A DNA stretch of 40,994 nt, from assembly GCA_003427395.1 (NCBI GenBank), contig BFEA01000247.1, positions 926,645 to 967,638 of the forward strand. The letters are read 5' to 3'. The stretch is from Chara braunii (lineage: Eukaryota; Streptophyta; Charophyceae; Charales; Characeae). Made by a program: the position numbers and the translations under genes. The notes below the pieces were generated by a model, which saw nothing but the letters and a program-made list of their open reading frames with translations, searched no databases and was not told the DNA's origin. Positions 1 through 10,580 of the stretch are shown here, in pieces (the first letter of the stretch is position 1; each line of letters starts with the position of its first letter).

Positions 1-29
1 CCCCTTTTTCGCCCCCCTCTTTATTACCT

Positions 30-34
<5 letters not shown>

Positions 35-81
<47 letters not shown>

Positions 82-99
82 CTCTCCCCCCCTCTCTCA
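35..99. repeat. CT dinucleotide microsatellite
   Basis: A pure TC run covers 35-78 and continues imperfectly to about 99. Frames across it read as Ser/Leu or Arg/Glu low complexity and are not genes. Confidence 0.95.
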
Positions 100-1705
100 T
101 TCCCATAAGACTAACCCTTCTCCCCTCACTTGGAAAACATTGCCAGGGTACGGACGGTGACCGAAATCAGACCTCACTTGGTGGAGAAAGAGGACAAGGG
201 GAGGATAGCCGGTCCCTTGTGCCACGAAGAAGGCAAAAGAAAGGACGTTTGGAAAAGTGGGAGAAAGGCGGGATCCGGAAGGAAGCATAAGTTGAGAAAG
301 AGGTCAGTTTGACTCAACCATTTCCCCGACTGCATGACTATGAGAAGAGAATGGGCAGATTGAGCATCAAGAGGGAAAAAAGAGCAGCCAAAGGATTTGA
401 AAAGATAGGCATGTGGGAAGAGTTATGTGTTGACCCCAACGGGGGATTGTATGGATTCTCTTGCTTGTGTGGGATTATGCAGGTGAATGGTGGCTAGAAA
501 TGCCTTGAGCGGGATAGGGGCGAGAGGAACTGGGCACCGAGAGTGAAAGGGAAGAGGGACGAAGGGGCTATGGGACCCTTGACATAGAGCTAACCCATGG
601 GAATGACTTTTGCACTGGAGGACTTGGAATGAAAATGAGAGTGCAATCATACCAAGAAAATTGTGATGTTATGTGTGCATGCATATGAGGACCCCGAAAG
701 GACTAAGGGGCCTACTTTAATGAGGAAAACAACAAATTGTGAAACCGATGGATGCGTAGAGGCAAGGGGGAGGACGGCTCCGCCACACCCCGGTGATGCC
801 ATAAAGTTACATTGCTTAGGGAAATGGTGTGTGGCCTAAGGATGACGATTAGCCTACGCTCAAGAGAAGAGAAACACTAAAGGAATCCTTGGACTGCCTG
901 CGTATTGGAAGGAGTAACTGCATGAGAACACAACAAAGAATCAAAAAAATCAGCGTTGAGGAACGACCAGTGAGACTACCACCCGGTGTGAGGGCTGAGC
1001 TACATCCCCAATGTCAAAGCTCTCTCGCGTGATCGCCCACCCCCATCCATCTCAAAGCACTAGGTGGGGGTGACCTCGGGACGAACGGTCCGCGCCCCGA
1101 GCATGAGCGTGGGCGGGCCGAGCCAACTGGGACCCGCAGTGGGGTCGACTAAGGCTTGAAAGTCTACCGGGGCCTGGCCCTACAAAAATGGTGGAGGTGA
1201 CGGGCATGGGGTTAAACTGACCCTTGCAATTTCAAGGGGGGCGCCCGACGTATTGACGTGTACGCAATCCAAGATAAGGAAAATGAACTTGTGTTTGCTC
1301 TTTCCCTTGTGAGAAATCAGATTTGAGAGTGGCTGGGCGCATGGCATGACCAGGCCTGGAGGTACAACATGCATGCTATGCACTGGATCAGCCTTTCCTT
1401 TGAGGAATGACTCTAGCCCTCCTTCGTCCGGTGCTGGTGTTCACCAGTCCGGGGAAGCCTTGGGCAAGTCACAGGTCGACCCTTCCTCTTCGTATGAAAG
1501 AAGAGCTCCGGTTACCAGGCAGGCGGTTGGTGCTTGGCTTAGGCCAGGTTCCAATGAAAATCCCATGGCGGAGTGATCCGACCGAATGGGTGTTTTCCCC
1601 TTCTTCTTTGAGCCCAGCGGGCTCATGCACTTTGCACCTTCTTTTAATGATTGAAGGAACCAATATGAACAAATGCGGGTTGCGAAACGTCGTTCTCCCT
1701 CTCGG

Positions 1706-1767
<62 letters not shown>
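1706..1767. repeat. CT dinucleotide microsatellite
   Basis: CT repeats from 1706, with one TTT interruption near 1716-1718, are pure from 1719 to 1767. Overlapping frames (Leu-Ser on plus, Arg-Glu on minus) exist only because of the repeat. Confidence 0.95.
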
Positions 1768-1774
<7 letters not shown>

Positions 1775-1953
1775 CTATACTATACTGTTTTTATTCGGAA
1801 TCGTTTTGTTCTTCCTCACGAAATGCTCTTGATTAAAAGGACAAGCAGTTCCTCAACGCAAATATGCAAGTTTGTCTCAAGCGGTATGATGGCACACAGA
1901 GCTAATAAGTGCAATGCTCCCAGACCCACTATTGAGGGGTGAGTGCCTTCATC

Positions 1954-1979
1954 TTTTTTTTTTTTTTTTTTTTTTTTTT
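1954..1979. repeat. poly-T tract
   Basis: Twenty-six consecutive T. It could be the poly-A tail of a minus-strand retroposed sequence, but no LINE or SINE body is recognisable beside it, so this is only a homopolymer call. Confidence 0.85.
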
Positions 1980-2877
1980 CACCATTTTTTAGAGCACCAA
2001 ACTTACCTTCTCACCCGTGAGTGTACTCGCACAGATTCTACTCGAGAAGTTCAAATGCCTCACCCTTTTGCTGAGTCAAACTTGATCTTACATGGACGTA
2101 CTTGCTCCAGGCTTATTTCCGGAGCCGCAACTGTTGATGCGGGTGAAATGAGATTACATAGCTCCATAATACTTACGAACCCTTGCCGGTGTCTGCTCTC
2201 TCACGCTCCATCCACTCTTTCGTCACTTAGAAACCTTCTCACACATTTTTTTTTTCCTCGATAAGGACGGCTTACTCTCCCTTTTGGACATCTGGACAGG
2301 TTCCAAGACCGGATCAGTCGCTGCTTCACGTCAGTTCAAATAGTCGCAAGCATATGGCAAGACGACAACGGCCCTCAGGTCCTATCGGTAAGGCCGATAA
2401 CGCTCACGCCCCCGTTCTCTCACTTCCCCTTTCCTCTTTCTCTTTCCTACATACTTACACCAACCTTTCCGTCCCCCCTTCACTCATTTATGCCGGACTG
2501 ATCTGTCATACAAACTAAGGTCGTGTTCGCAAGCACAAACTGGCAGGTATTAAGACGTAAGCAGAGCCCAACACATGCAGCTTGATTGATCGTCCACGTT
2601 AATGCAAGTTCATCCTTGTTGACTGCTGACTCGCTGCCTCTTTCTTCCCCGCATTTGTTCGTTTCGAAAATTGAGCGCGCTCTCAACCTTTCGAGACGGT
2701 AATGCAGTCAGCAGGAGCCAGTGGAAAAGAAGATAAATGAATAAATAATTGAAATAACCAAATATATTGACACCTCCGTTCTTCCCTCTTCTTACTCACT
2801 CCCTCTCTCCAGTTCTAACTCTCTTTCTTGCCTTCCCACACTTATCTGCTCACCCATTCTCATATAGCCCGAGTCAT

Positions 2878-3117
2878 ACCCGTTCACAAACTCTTTGGTC
2901 TTCCTCTCTGCCTTCACGTACGCAGGTTTCCTCTCACTGGAGCGCACGATCGAAGATCCATTCTGATACTGATCTCATCAGCCTGAACGTATCTGGTACC
3001 CGTTCACTAGCCCTTTGGTCTTCCTCTCTGCCTTCACGTACGCAGGTTTCCTCTCATTGGGGCGCGCAATCGAAGATTCGTTCTGATACTGATCTCATCA
3101 ACCTGAGCGTATCTGCA
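2878..3117. repeat. 120-bp direct tandem duplication
   Basis: Unit 1 is 2878-2997 and unit 2 is 2998-3117. They differ at only a small number of positions. Because 120 is divisible by three, a 173-residue frame (2767-3288, plus) carries a duplicated 40-residue Ser-rich segment. That frame has no recognisable domain and I do not call it a gene. Confidence 0.85.
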
Positions 3118-3415
3118 GTCGGTTCACATGCGAGACTACGGGTGCGGCGTACATCGACGGACTCCCCCATTCGTACTCCCCTTTCTCTAACATCCGATCA
3201 CTCTCTCTTTCATGCTCCCTCATTGAAGGCCCATGCCTCTTCCTCCTTGGTGTTTGCAGCGAGTAAGAGCGGGCAGGGAACGCCTTAAGTGTTGGCTGTC
3301 CGCACACATCGAATTCCGGCGCTCGTTACGTGACCTCTCCCTCACTCCGTTCAATCGTCCTCCGAACAGCCTGTTTCGAACAGTCTTCAGAGTAGGCTGA
3401 GTACGCCTGGTGCGC

Positions 3416-3475
3416 TGTCGGTGCGAATACCCTTACAAGGGTACCCGCCCTGGTTTTTGCAAAAGCGACAGAAAT
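3416..3475 (+). repeat. H1 5' terminus with near-palindrome
   Basis: The first bases TGTCGGTGCGAATACCC are followed by AAGGGTA, giving a stem TACCCTT / AAGGGTA with a 2-base loop. The same structure sits at 28848-28880 (plus) and 26190-26219 (minus). It marks the 5' boundary of family H. Confidence 0.75.
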
Positions 3476-3599
3476 AACTTTGGTTTAAAGTTTAAGTATT
3501 CCCCTCGAGGCGCGGCTGTGTCTAAGATTTATGTTGGTTGGATGGTTGACTAGAGTAGAGAGTGTGTAGGCGCGCAGACTTAGGACGTGCGTTATCTTT

Positions 3600-4400
3600 T
3601 TTCCCGTTTAATGATTGTGAAAACCGGCGTGGTCGGCGACCAGATTTTTTTTAATTCTGATTAAGCTAGGATTAAAAGTATTTCGTCTCTTGATCGGTGC
3701 ACTTGCCGTGGCCTTTGCGTATGTGCGGAGGATGACGTCGACGACAAGTGTGATCTTGGGAGACGTCTCGGTAGATCTACACATCACGCGGTATCCGTTT
3801 ATTTGTGATGTCCGACAAAACTAGACCTAGCCTTGGGTGGACCTAGCAATATTGGTTACGGAGTCGGACTCCCAATCAAAGAAATTTAGGGATCGAGGTC
3901 GTGCAACGACGACGCGGGGGTATTAGAGTAGCGCAAAGGGACCGTGGGGTTGAGGGCCCAGTGGGGCTATTCCCCTTGGTTTTGCCATCGGCGGCACAAG
4001 TTTCTAAATATTTTTTATTATTTACTATTGATTCGGTATTCCTTGACTCGGACGCGATGCTGGATTTGGGGGTCGTCGCGGCGGTCGAGCACCTTGAACG
4101 CGCGGCCGGCCACCCGTCGGTTGTCACAGGAGGTTTGAGTGTGGGCATGCCTACCGAGACTCGATAGAAGGGGGTTGTGCCTTTGGCAAAGTGGGGTCTC
4201 AAGGGATGGGCACCAGGGCAGGAGGTCGTGCTGGCTGTGTTGTCCACACGAGACCCTCCCCCCACTTTCAGACTCTAGAAGCCCTCACTCGATTTGCACG
4301 GGAGCCGCCTCATCGAGGCTTGAGCTGCAGACTTCGCAGCAGTTCCACGTCCGCCTATTGGTCGTGGCGGAAGAGCAGCACTGACGACTGAGTGTAGGCC
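3600..4400 (+). other. GC-rich 5' block of H1 with decayed shared frame
   Basis: This corresponds to 29040-29900 in H3 and to the minus strand of about 26000-24870 in H2. Around 4050-4130 one reading frame gives a peptide like those of H2 and H3 (pattern L-D-x-D ... V-x-A-V-E-x-L-E). Single-base indels break the frame in different places in different copies. It is a decayed gene fragment or chance reading in a conserved non-coding block. No family was recognised. Confidence 0.35.
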
Positions 4401-4862
4401 GTGTGCTCCGATGCAGGTGAGTTGTTACACACTCCCTGCGGCTTTCGTGAGTGCTTCCATAAGCAGTATCGGCTTGCGCCCGTGAAGGTGTCTACATTTG
4501 GAGCGCAGCTTGCGCCGGGCCCGGGGAGTAGAGGCAGCGGAGGGATAACGGGCCTGAGCATGGGCTGGTGGATCAGCCTCGTAGATCCGAGATTGGAAAA
4601 CTCCCCGATTCAGACAGCCACGGAGAAAATAGATAGTGCACCAGGCAGCCGCGGGCAGAAGTAGGTAGGTAGCGGAGTTGAACGGGCAGCACTACGCATC
4701 AGCGGGCAGAATGGCGGGCGCTAGCAGAGCAACGGCCAGCAATGGAGCAGCTTGGAGGAGGGATCAGAAAAGGGGATGAATCCAGATGCATTTCCACGCC
4801 GGATCCGCTCGAAGAGAGAGGCTATGGGGGAGGGGCCGACCGTAGTGGAGAAGAGCATAGCT

Positions 4863-5257
4863 CTCTCGATCCTTAACGGAAACGAAAGAGGAAAGGGGTG
4901 AATTTGGGATTCTTACCCCGGGCGAGTTCGTTTATGGTGTCACTTTGGGTAGGAAGTTAGTAAGAGTAGAGGTAACAGAGAAAAGTGCCGCGCGAAACTG
5001 TCGGGGCATGCGGCTATGGCATAAAAGAGAACATCATAACTCGCCCGTTCCTTAACGGAATCGGGCGAGGTAAAGTTCGAAATCGGAGCTTTGTGGCATG
5101 GCGAATCTGATGGCAGCATTAGATTTCGCATTTGAGCAGTAAGTAAGTCGGGATCAGTGATAAGGGCTGCGTGTGACACCATCAACGACGAGTGGGAGAT
5201 GGCTACAGCGGGGAGAGAAAAACATAGCTTGCCCAATTCCCAACAGAATCGGGCAAG
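4863..5257 (+). repeat. H1 array of TCC/GGA-loop hairpins with varying stems
   Basis: Three hairpins share a short TCC ... GGA-type core around a 5-6 base loop, but each has its own complementary outer stem. At 4863-4890 the arms are CTCTCG and CGAAAGAG (AA bulge). At 5040-5069 they are CTCGCCCG and CGGGCGAG (perfect 8 bp plus four inner pairs). At 5228-5257 they are CTTGCCC and GGGCAAG. Equivalent hairpins occur in H2 (23731-23760, 24177-24202) and H3 (31281-31310). Confidence 0.8.
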
Positions 5258-6403
5258 TGAAGGTATGAAACTGAGGTTATAAGGTGCTACGAATCAGTTG
5301 GTAGAACTAGATTCAGGGGAGGAATGTTAGTTTGCATGCTGCAAGGAAATAAGGCTGCGTCCGGGAGTGGAATGGTAAAGTATCAATGCATCTAACCCGG
5401 TTCTTGCGATAGATTCATTTCAATTTTTTTTGCTTGCTTTATCAACGGAAACCGCCTGGCTCTATCTCTCCCTGTGCATATGCAAGGGTGACTCTTGCAT
5501 CTGGCCAAATCCTCAGTCCATACTCACGTTAGGGCCCTTCTGTAACTGCTCATCTTATTGTGTTTCCCTGTATTCTAGCGGAAGATCCTGTCAACTTTGC
5601 TCAGTCTGGCGATGGAAGGAGGTGTGGGGCTGGCCGAGGGATTGGAGACTTGCGTATTGGTCGATCCGATGCTCGTTTATCGTTGCTGCTGAAGGGAGCG
5701 AGGCCAACGGTGAGATCATAGACTTGCCTACTGATGGATGAGCTAGCCATCCAATTCTACAAACAAAGGAGCGAGAGGGGATCGAGGGGTTGGGGCGTTG
5801 CTACTGCTACCAAGCAGGGAAGGCTGCAAGCGAAGTAGGAGGGGCACACGTATCTGGCTATGGTCACTTCCTCGACAATCGTTTGCCCTTGCTTCTCGAA
5901 CCCGGTCACATCCATGACCAAGTACAGATAATCAGAAGAAAGAGGAGGCCCGTCTGGAGTATGGGCATGGCTGTTAGGACCCGAAGGTGGGGATGAGCAG
6001 GGATGGAAGCTAGACTGCGACTCGAACATATGTAGCCGTAAGAGGTCAGCTACAGGGACTGGATACTTACCTGTTGTGGACGGATCCGTTTCCTCTTTGG
6101 TTCTGCCTTGACTAAGGAAGGGGAGGATCAAGGATGATTGAAGGGAAGAGGAAGGTCGGTCAGAGCAGCAACGACGAGGCAGCGACACTGAGAATCTACC
6201 AATTGGTTGTAACCTGTGTGTATACTTTGTCAGCTGCGGCATGGCCTGCTTCAGCATGAATCTTGGATGTTATTGCTTCCTCTCAGCAGGTGGCTGCTGC
6301 AGTCAGCGTTGACGCTATTTGCGGAGTCTCCTGGGCCGAGGCCGCTACTGTGAGAGTGGGCTATTGCCTTGGCAGTAGCCTGAGTGACTCTTAGGTGCAA
6401 GAT
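5258..6403 (+). other. H1 body, no gene recognised
   Basis: This stretch aligns loosely with 31390-33060 of H3 (for example GTGTGGGGC followed by GATTGGAGACTT near 5620-5650 and 31600-31625). A 166-residue minus-strand frame (5757-6257) has no recognisable domain and no intact counterpart in the other copies, so I treat it as fortuitous. Confidence 0.5.
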
Positions 6404-6645
6404 TGTCGAAGGGTGTCAAAAAACTAGTACTGCGATCTGGGGGGTCGTCAGGGGGGTCGACTTCGGCAATCGGACTTTAGCTTTGACTAAGTTGTTGCTA
6501 CGTTGGCCACCATTGCGGGGCCCTCAGGCACATCAAGGTAACAAGGCCCTCTCAAGCGAGTCTGAGTGCACCTCCCTTGGATCTGAGAGTCTCAAACCTT
6601 CTCCTTCTGCCCTTCTTACTCTAAGTGTAGTTTGTGGTTACGAGA

Positions 6646-6764
6646 GGAAGGCGGCAGGCGGGATTGCAACCCATAGGACCGCAACAAGATTCTGTGGGGA
6701 GTCAGCCCACCGATTGCGGGAGCTTTGCCGAAACCTAGGTGGGGTTCTAGAGGCAGGGAATTGA
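6646..6764 (+). repeat. H1 conserved block with GATTC/GAGTC hairpin
   Basis: The block AAGGCGGCAGGCGGGATTGC... and its following 100 bases are strongly conserved with 33321-33431 (H3) and the minus strand of 22066-21937 (H2). All three contain a 5-bp hairpin with loop TGTGGG: perfect GACTC/GAGTC in H3 and H2, GATTC/GAGTC with one G-T wobble in H1. No coding role is seen. Confidence 0.75.
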
Positions 6765-7030
6765 AAGGTAATCATTGTTTCCCCTCTATAAACCCAGGTA
6801 TAGCCCTTACCTGTATCTCTTTTTATACGTTATCTGAATATACTGCATGTCCCTTTATTTTGACTTTTCAGTTTGACTTTCAGGACAAAACCAGACTAAG
6901 TAAAAGAATGTGTGTGCAATTTCAAGTTTCAGTTTATTGGTTACGTGAAAGCAGATTGTGAAAAAGGGGTTTGCATATGGGGGAATGTTGGGAAGACAGT
7001 TTTGCATAAAGTTTGACTGGGTCATTAAGG

Positions 7031-7660
7031 CTGGGAAGTCCCCATAAGTTTGGGAAGACCCAGTGCTGTGTTTATTTTGGATTGCTTGGAACATCAGACC
7101 ATTCCATAAGTTTGGGTGGTCTGATTGTTCTGGAGGCTGGGAAGTCCCCATAAGTTTGAGGAGAGTCAGTGCTATGGGATTGCATGGAGAGTCAGACTAT
7201 TCTATAAGTTTAGGTGGTCTGGTTGCTCTGACTTGTGAGGGTTAACTATGATTGACTTTTCAAGAGCCAAGCACATTCTGTAAGTTCAGGTGACTTGGTT
7301 GCCTTGTTTACTTGGACTTTCTCAGTTTTTTTTGTTCTGGACGAGGAGGTCTGAGTCATTCTATAAGTTTAAGTGGTTCAGCCTCTTCCTGCTTTTATTC
7401 TGAGGGAGTTACTGTGGCAGAGAGTCAGGCTATTCCATAAGTTTGAGTGGCTTCGACTCCATGCCACGCACATATTGGATCAGAGAGGAATGAACCAGGC
7501 AGAGAGTCAGACTATTCTATAAGTTTAGGTAGTCTGGTCCAATGCCTCGCACATGTTGGAACCCAAAGGTTATAATTTGGCTATACTTTTCTTACTATTT
7601 TATTTAAGAACAGGCTAGTCGGACTATTCTATAAGTTTAGGTAGTCGAACTATAGCTTAT
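7031..7660 (+). repeat. H1 hairpin array: fixed 15-base loop, variable paired stems
   Basis: At least seven hairpins carry a near-constant 15-base loop, consensus TTCTATAAGTTTAGG. Stems: 7093-7101/7117-7125 ATCAGACCA/TGGTCTGAT; 7193-7199/7215-7221 CAGACTA/TGGTCTG (one wobble); 7267-7271/7294-7298 CCAAG/CTTGG; 7346-7358/7374-7385, 12 pairs with one bulge, beginning GAGG/CCTC; 7422-7432/7448-7459, 11 pairs with one bulge, GAGTC/GACTC outermost; 7508-7514/7530-7536 CAGACTA/TAGTCTG; 7616-7626/7642-7652, imperfect. A variant occurs at 7031-7063 with CTGGG/CCCAG. The arms differ between units but remain complementary. There is no coding frame through the array. Confidence 0.85.
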
Positions 7661-7711
7661 CACAATCTGAAGAGAGTTTTACTAAGAGCATAACTGAGGG
7701 TAACTCGGGCC

Positions 7712-7746
7712 GACTGAGCATTGTTTCTAAGACGAATGACTAAGTC
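7712..7746 (+). repeat. H1 single hairpin of the alternative 12-base loop type
   Basis: Arms GACT (7712-7715) and AGTC (7743-7746) enclose inner arms CATT (7719-7722) and AATG (7735-7738) around the loop GTTTCTAAGACG. This is the loop class that dominates the equivalent array in H2 and H3, so H1 carries both classes. Confidence 0.65.
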
Positions 7747-8235
7747 ATACGTCTGCTTTGAAGATTAAGTTCAGAGAGATATATACAACATGGCTATTAA
7801 ACAGTTCAGGGCGACTAGAATGACCTAGTCATATGCCCAAAGAAGAGAGAAGTAGTTGTGCCCTCTGTTATGTGTATACTCAATGGCTGGGTCAGGCATG
7901 TTCTTGGGTGGCCTAACTTTACGCCTTATGTATGAACTATTGTTTGTCTAACTTTACGCCTTATGTAAGCTGGGTATAAAGGGCTCAATCATTGAGAGAG
8001 TATGAACTATTGTTTGTCTAGGTTGACTTGGGATGGTGAGAGTACTTACCTTTGTGGTTTGGCCTCCATGTGACTGAATGAGGCTACTACTTAGTTTGAG
8101 TTTTAGTTTGATAGGTAGTTGCTTTAGTTGCTCGCAAAGTGCTAGAGCCGTAGGAGTTAGTTTCAATTCCTGCATTTTTTTAGCTAAGTTTTTTTTACTT
8201 CGATTAATTTCTGCATTTTCTGGGATCTTTTATTA

Positions 8236-8775
8236 TACTTGGTAAGCCACTTTCTCTACGGGCAGCGCTGCTGAAATTTCTACAAAACCAAGGAGTTAGT
8301 CAGACTTTGTCTTTTTCAGGGTCTAACTTTTCTGACTTTTTGGCTTAGTAAAAATCTGGAATACCTCCTCTTCTAAAGGGAGTGCTACCCAAAGTTTTGC
8401 TAATTCAATGAGTTAGACAAAAATAGACCTTGAGAAGTCAAAGTCAATTTAGATTCTGAACTTAACTTTGTATAAATCTTGGAATAACTCTTTCTCTACG
8501 GGAAGCGCTGCCGAAATTTCTACAAATCTAAGGAGTTAGTTAAATTTTGTCTTAGTTGAATTTGGGTCTTACTTCTGAGTTAATTTCTGCCTTAGTATAA
8601 ATCTCGGAAGTCTACCTTCTAAAGGAAGTGCTGCCCAAATTTTTACTAATTCAAGGAATTAGACAAACTCAGACTTTCTAGAGTCAAAGATTGTGTTTGA
8701 CTTCATATTTGAGTTATTATAAATTTTGGAAAAGCACTTTCCCTACGGGAAGCGCTGCCGAAATTTTTTTAATTT
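8236..8775 (+). repeat. H1 five-unit ~120-bp repeat, A-B-A-B-A order
   Basis: Two alternating variants recur. Type A has CTACGGGAAGCGCTGCCG followed by AAATTTC (near 8255, 8494, 8739). Type B has CTAAAGGGAGTGCTGCCC (near 8373, 8610). Spacing is about 116-129 bp. The core ends pair differently in the two types (CGG/CCG in A, GGG/CCC in B). Unit 1 also has an outer 6-bp stem CTTGGT (8238-8243) / ACCAAG (8287-8292). H2 and H3 keep the same five units in the same order. Confidence 0.85.
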
Positions 8776-9820
8776 AGAGAAGTTAGATTATATTTAAACA
8801 GGTTGAGATTCTTGCAATCCACTCTATATAGAGGAGACTCTGTCAGGGTCTACCTTTCTTTGGGCACTTACTTAGAGGCAGACCTAGGCTTAGCTTGTAG
8901 AAGAATCTTGGGTGAGAATGTGTTATGGAGTTGTATTCTCCATACACTTATGATTTAGCTTGGGGATTGGTCTGCCTTGTGTAACAGGACTTCTTGATCA
9001 ATTGATTCAGGATTTGGGCTAGATTCAACTTGATCCTACGAGGATCATTGTCTGTTATCATTGATAACAGGTCGGTTGCCGATTCGTCGGTTTACGATTC
9101 AACTTCAATCCACTTTTGTCACTCAACCTAAAGGCTTTAGCCCTGTGGTTTGATCTGTTTCATTGTGTTTTTACCCGGACTTTATTGAATGACCATTTAA
9201 CAAAGGTACTGAGTATTTTATTTTTTGAGGGGTGCGCTAAGGTTGAGGTTTGTGTGGCTTAATCAAGGGGTGTGAGTGCAGAGAATGGTTGAAGTTGACC
9301 CCATGTAGTGCTTGGACTTTTGGTTGAATCTTTGATGTGATTGCAGATATGTTTGGTGATTCAGACTTTGGATTTGACTGTCTGCATTCACATACATATA
9401 TATATGGCTGAGAGGAGTTTCAGTTTGATTGTGAGAAGTGATCGTCACATATGTATAACCCTCTATATATATGTAAATACATATGTCTTAAGTGTTTTCG
9501 CGCGGCCTACTATGACCGTGCATAAGGGTTAACCAAATTGTGTTTTTAAGAGAAAAGGGAGATCCTCTTTTATCCCTTGCTTTTTAGAATTTTATGGTTG
9601 GACGTTGTAGTCCGTGGCAGCCGTCAAAGTCAAACCCCTTGAGTCTTCTCCAGGCCCTAGGTGAAGGAGCTGGTCTCCGGGGCCACAAGACATGATTGCC
9701 ACCACAGGTATGAACCTGTGTACCACCCACTCTCCGAAGGGTGCAGAAGAATGTGTGGTTCTCAACCGCACTTGGCGGTTGTCCAGCGTCGAAAGATCAT
9801 TCTCTCAAGGCGCGTGTCAG
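8776..9820 (+). other. H1 body between repeat array and 3' domain
   Basis: This part is colinear with 35220-36240 of H3. It includes the conserved stretch near 9060 with GATTCGTCGGTTTACGATTC and the block near 9595-9650 (TGGACGTTGTAGTCCGTGGC). No gene is recognised. Confidence 0.6.
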
Positions 9821-9821
9821 C

Positions 9822-9837
9822 CGACACTTGAGTGTCG
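9822..9837 (+). repeat. H1 CGACAC-TTGA-GTGTCG hairpin
   Basis: A perfect 6-bp stem with a TTGA loop. H3 has the identical hairpin at 36248-36263. H2 has TGACAC/GTGTCA at 19087-19102: the outermost C-G pair is replaced by T-A with pairing kept. Confidence 0.8.
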
Positions 9838-10194
9838 AGCGCGGCCCTCGAGACTACGGGGGACCGCGTGATTATGGACACTATATACTACGCCATCATT
9901 GCGACTGTTTGCGGATGATTGCATTACTAGTCGATATGAGTAGGCCCTGCGTGCGCGCGGTTTTATACTAAGTCTCGCGCGCGACGCCTATCCGATTTCT
10001 GCGTCCGAGAGTTATGGGATGGCTACTAAGGGACTAGGAGTTTTGTCACGTTGTTTGTCCACTGTCGTTCTGTACATGTATGTGTACGTGCATGTGTGTG
10101 TTTGTTTATTTTTATGTTCTGTATACTGGTGTGCGAGTGGAGCGTGGGATGCGTCCTACTCGACCGGCGACGAATCGCACTTGGGACCTCAGCC

Positions 10195-10580
10195 CCCCAA
10201 GATGCCGATTCACGTACGGGTCCGATAGAGGCGTAATACCACGCGTACCCCCTATGCTACAGCGAACGAGAAACGCCCTCGGCTGGTCCACCTCTGCGAT
10301 TGCAGCTGATCAACTTTCGTACTGTGGACTGGTAGCTCGGCGGGGATACGCCCACCGAAGGGAGGTGACAACTCCCGTAAGGTGGAGGTAAGTCGTGCCT
10401 CGCGTAGGTCCTATCCTGTCGTAGGTGCTCGCTAGAGGTATGGCTGACGCACTCGGCCGGAGTGGCTTGCGGAAGCTCCATCATATGTAATTCGCGACGA
10501 GGATTTAGTCCAACTCCTGCGTGACGTGGTCGGGAGGGTCCCGCACTGCCTTAGGACGTGCCCGACCAATGCGCTCGAGA
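10195..10580 (+). repeat. H1 GC-rich conserved 3' terminal domain
   Basis: This is the best conserved part of the element by eye. Long runs are nearly identical with 36600-36995 and with the minus strand of 18750-18364. It contains a stem GTCCAC/GTGGAC and a nested stem around GGGGATAC...CCC. It could be an RNA structural domain or a region needed for element ends. Small frames here have no recognisable domain. Confidence 0.7.

Larger units (their letters stand above)
100..2877. other. non-coding stretch, no recognisable gene
   Basis: Only short frames without domains occur here. Besides the CT and poly-T tracts annotated separately, a perfect 8-bp hairpin is visible (arms 1038-1045 CACCCCCA and 1065-1072 TGGGGGTG). 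By eye, this stretch has no second copy elsewhere in the window. It could be part of a larger element truncated by the window edge. Confidence 0.5.
3416..10580 (+). mobile_element. family H copy 1 (H1): ~7.2 kb non-coding TG...CA-type element
   Basis: H1 begins TGTCGG at 3416 and ends CGAGA at 10580, where the other two copies end CGACA. It is colinear with 28848-36995 and with the minus strand of 26219-18364. Terminal TGTCG/CGACA inverted ends are what retroviral-type integrases use, so the likeliest reading is a giant LTR or a large non-autonomous retrotransposon derivative. No reverse transcriptase, protease, transposase or other domain is visible inside. The middle is AT-rich with repeats; both ends are GC-rich. 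Flanks give only a weak possible target duplication (GTGCGC before, GTGCTC after). H1 differs clearly from H3, so it is not a recent insertion. Confidence 0.75.

Noticed and set aside
1407-1832. Ser/Leu- and Arg/Glu-rich frames over the CT tract on both strands
   Set aside because: They exist only because a dinucleotide repeat has no stops; no domain outside the repeat.
2767-3288. A 173-residue Ser-rich frame with a duplicated 40-residue segment
   Set aside because: The duplication is at DNA level with length divisible by three. No signal, domain or homologue was recognised.
7031-7660. A CRISPR-like array (repeats with variable spacers)
   Set aside because: Repeat spacing is irregular, the variable parts are paired arms rather than spacers, no cas genes are present, and the DNA is eukaryotic.
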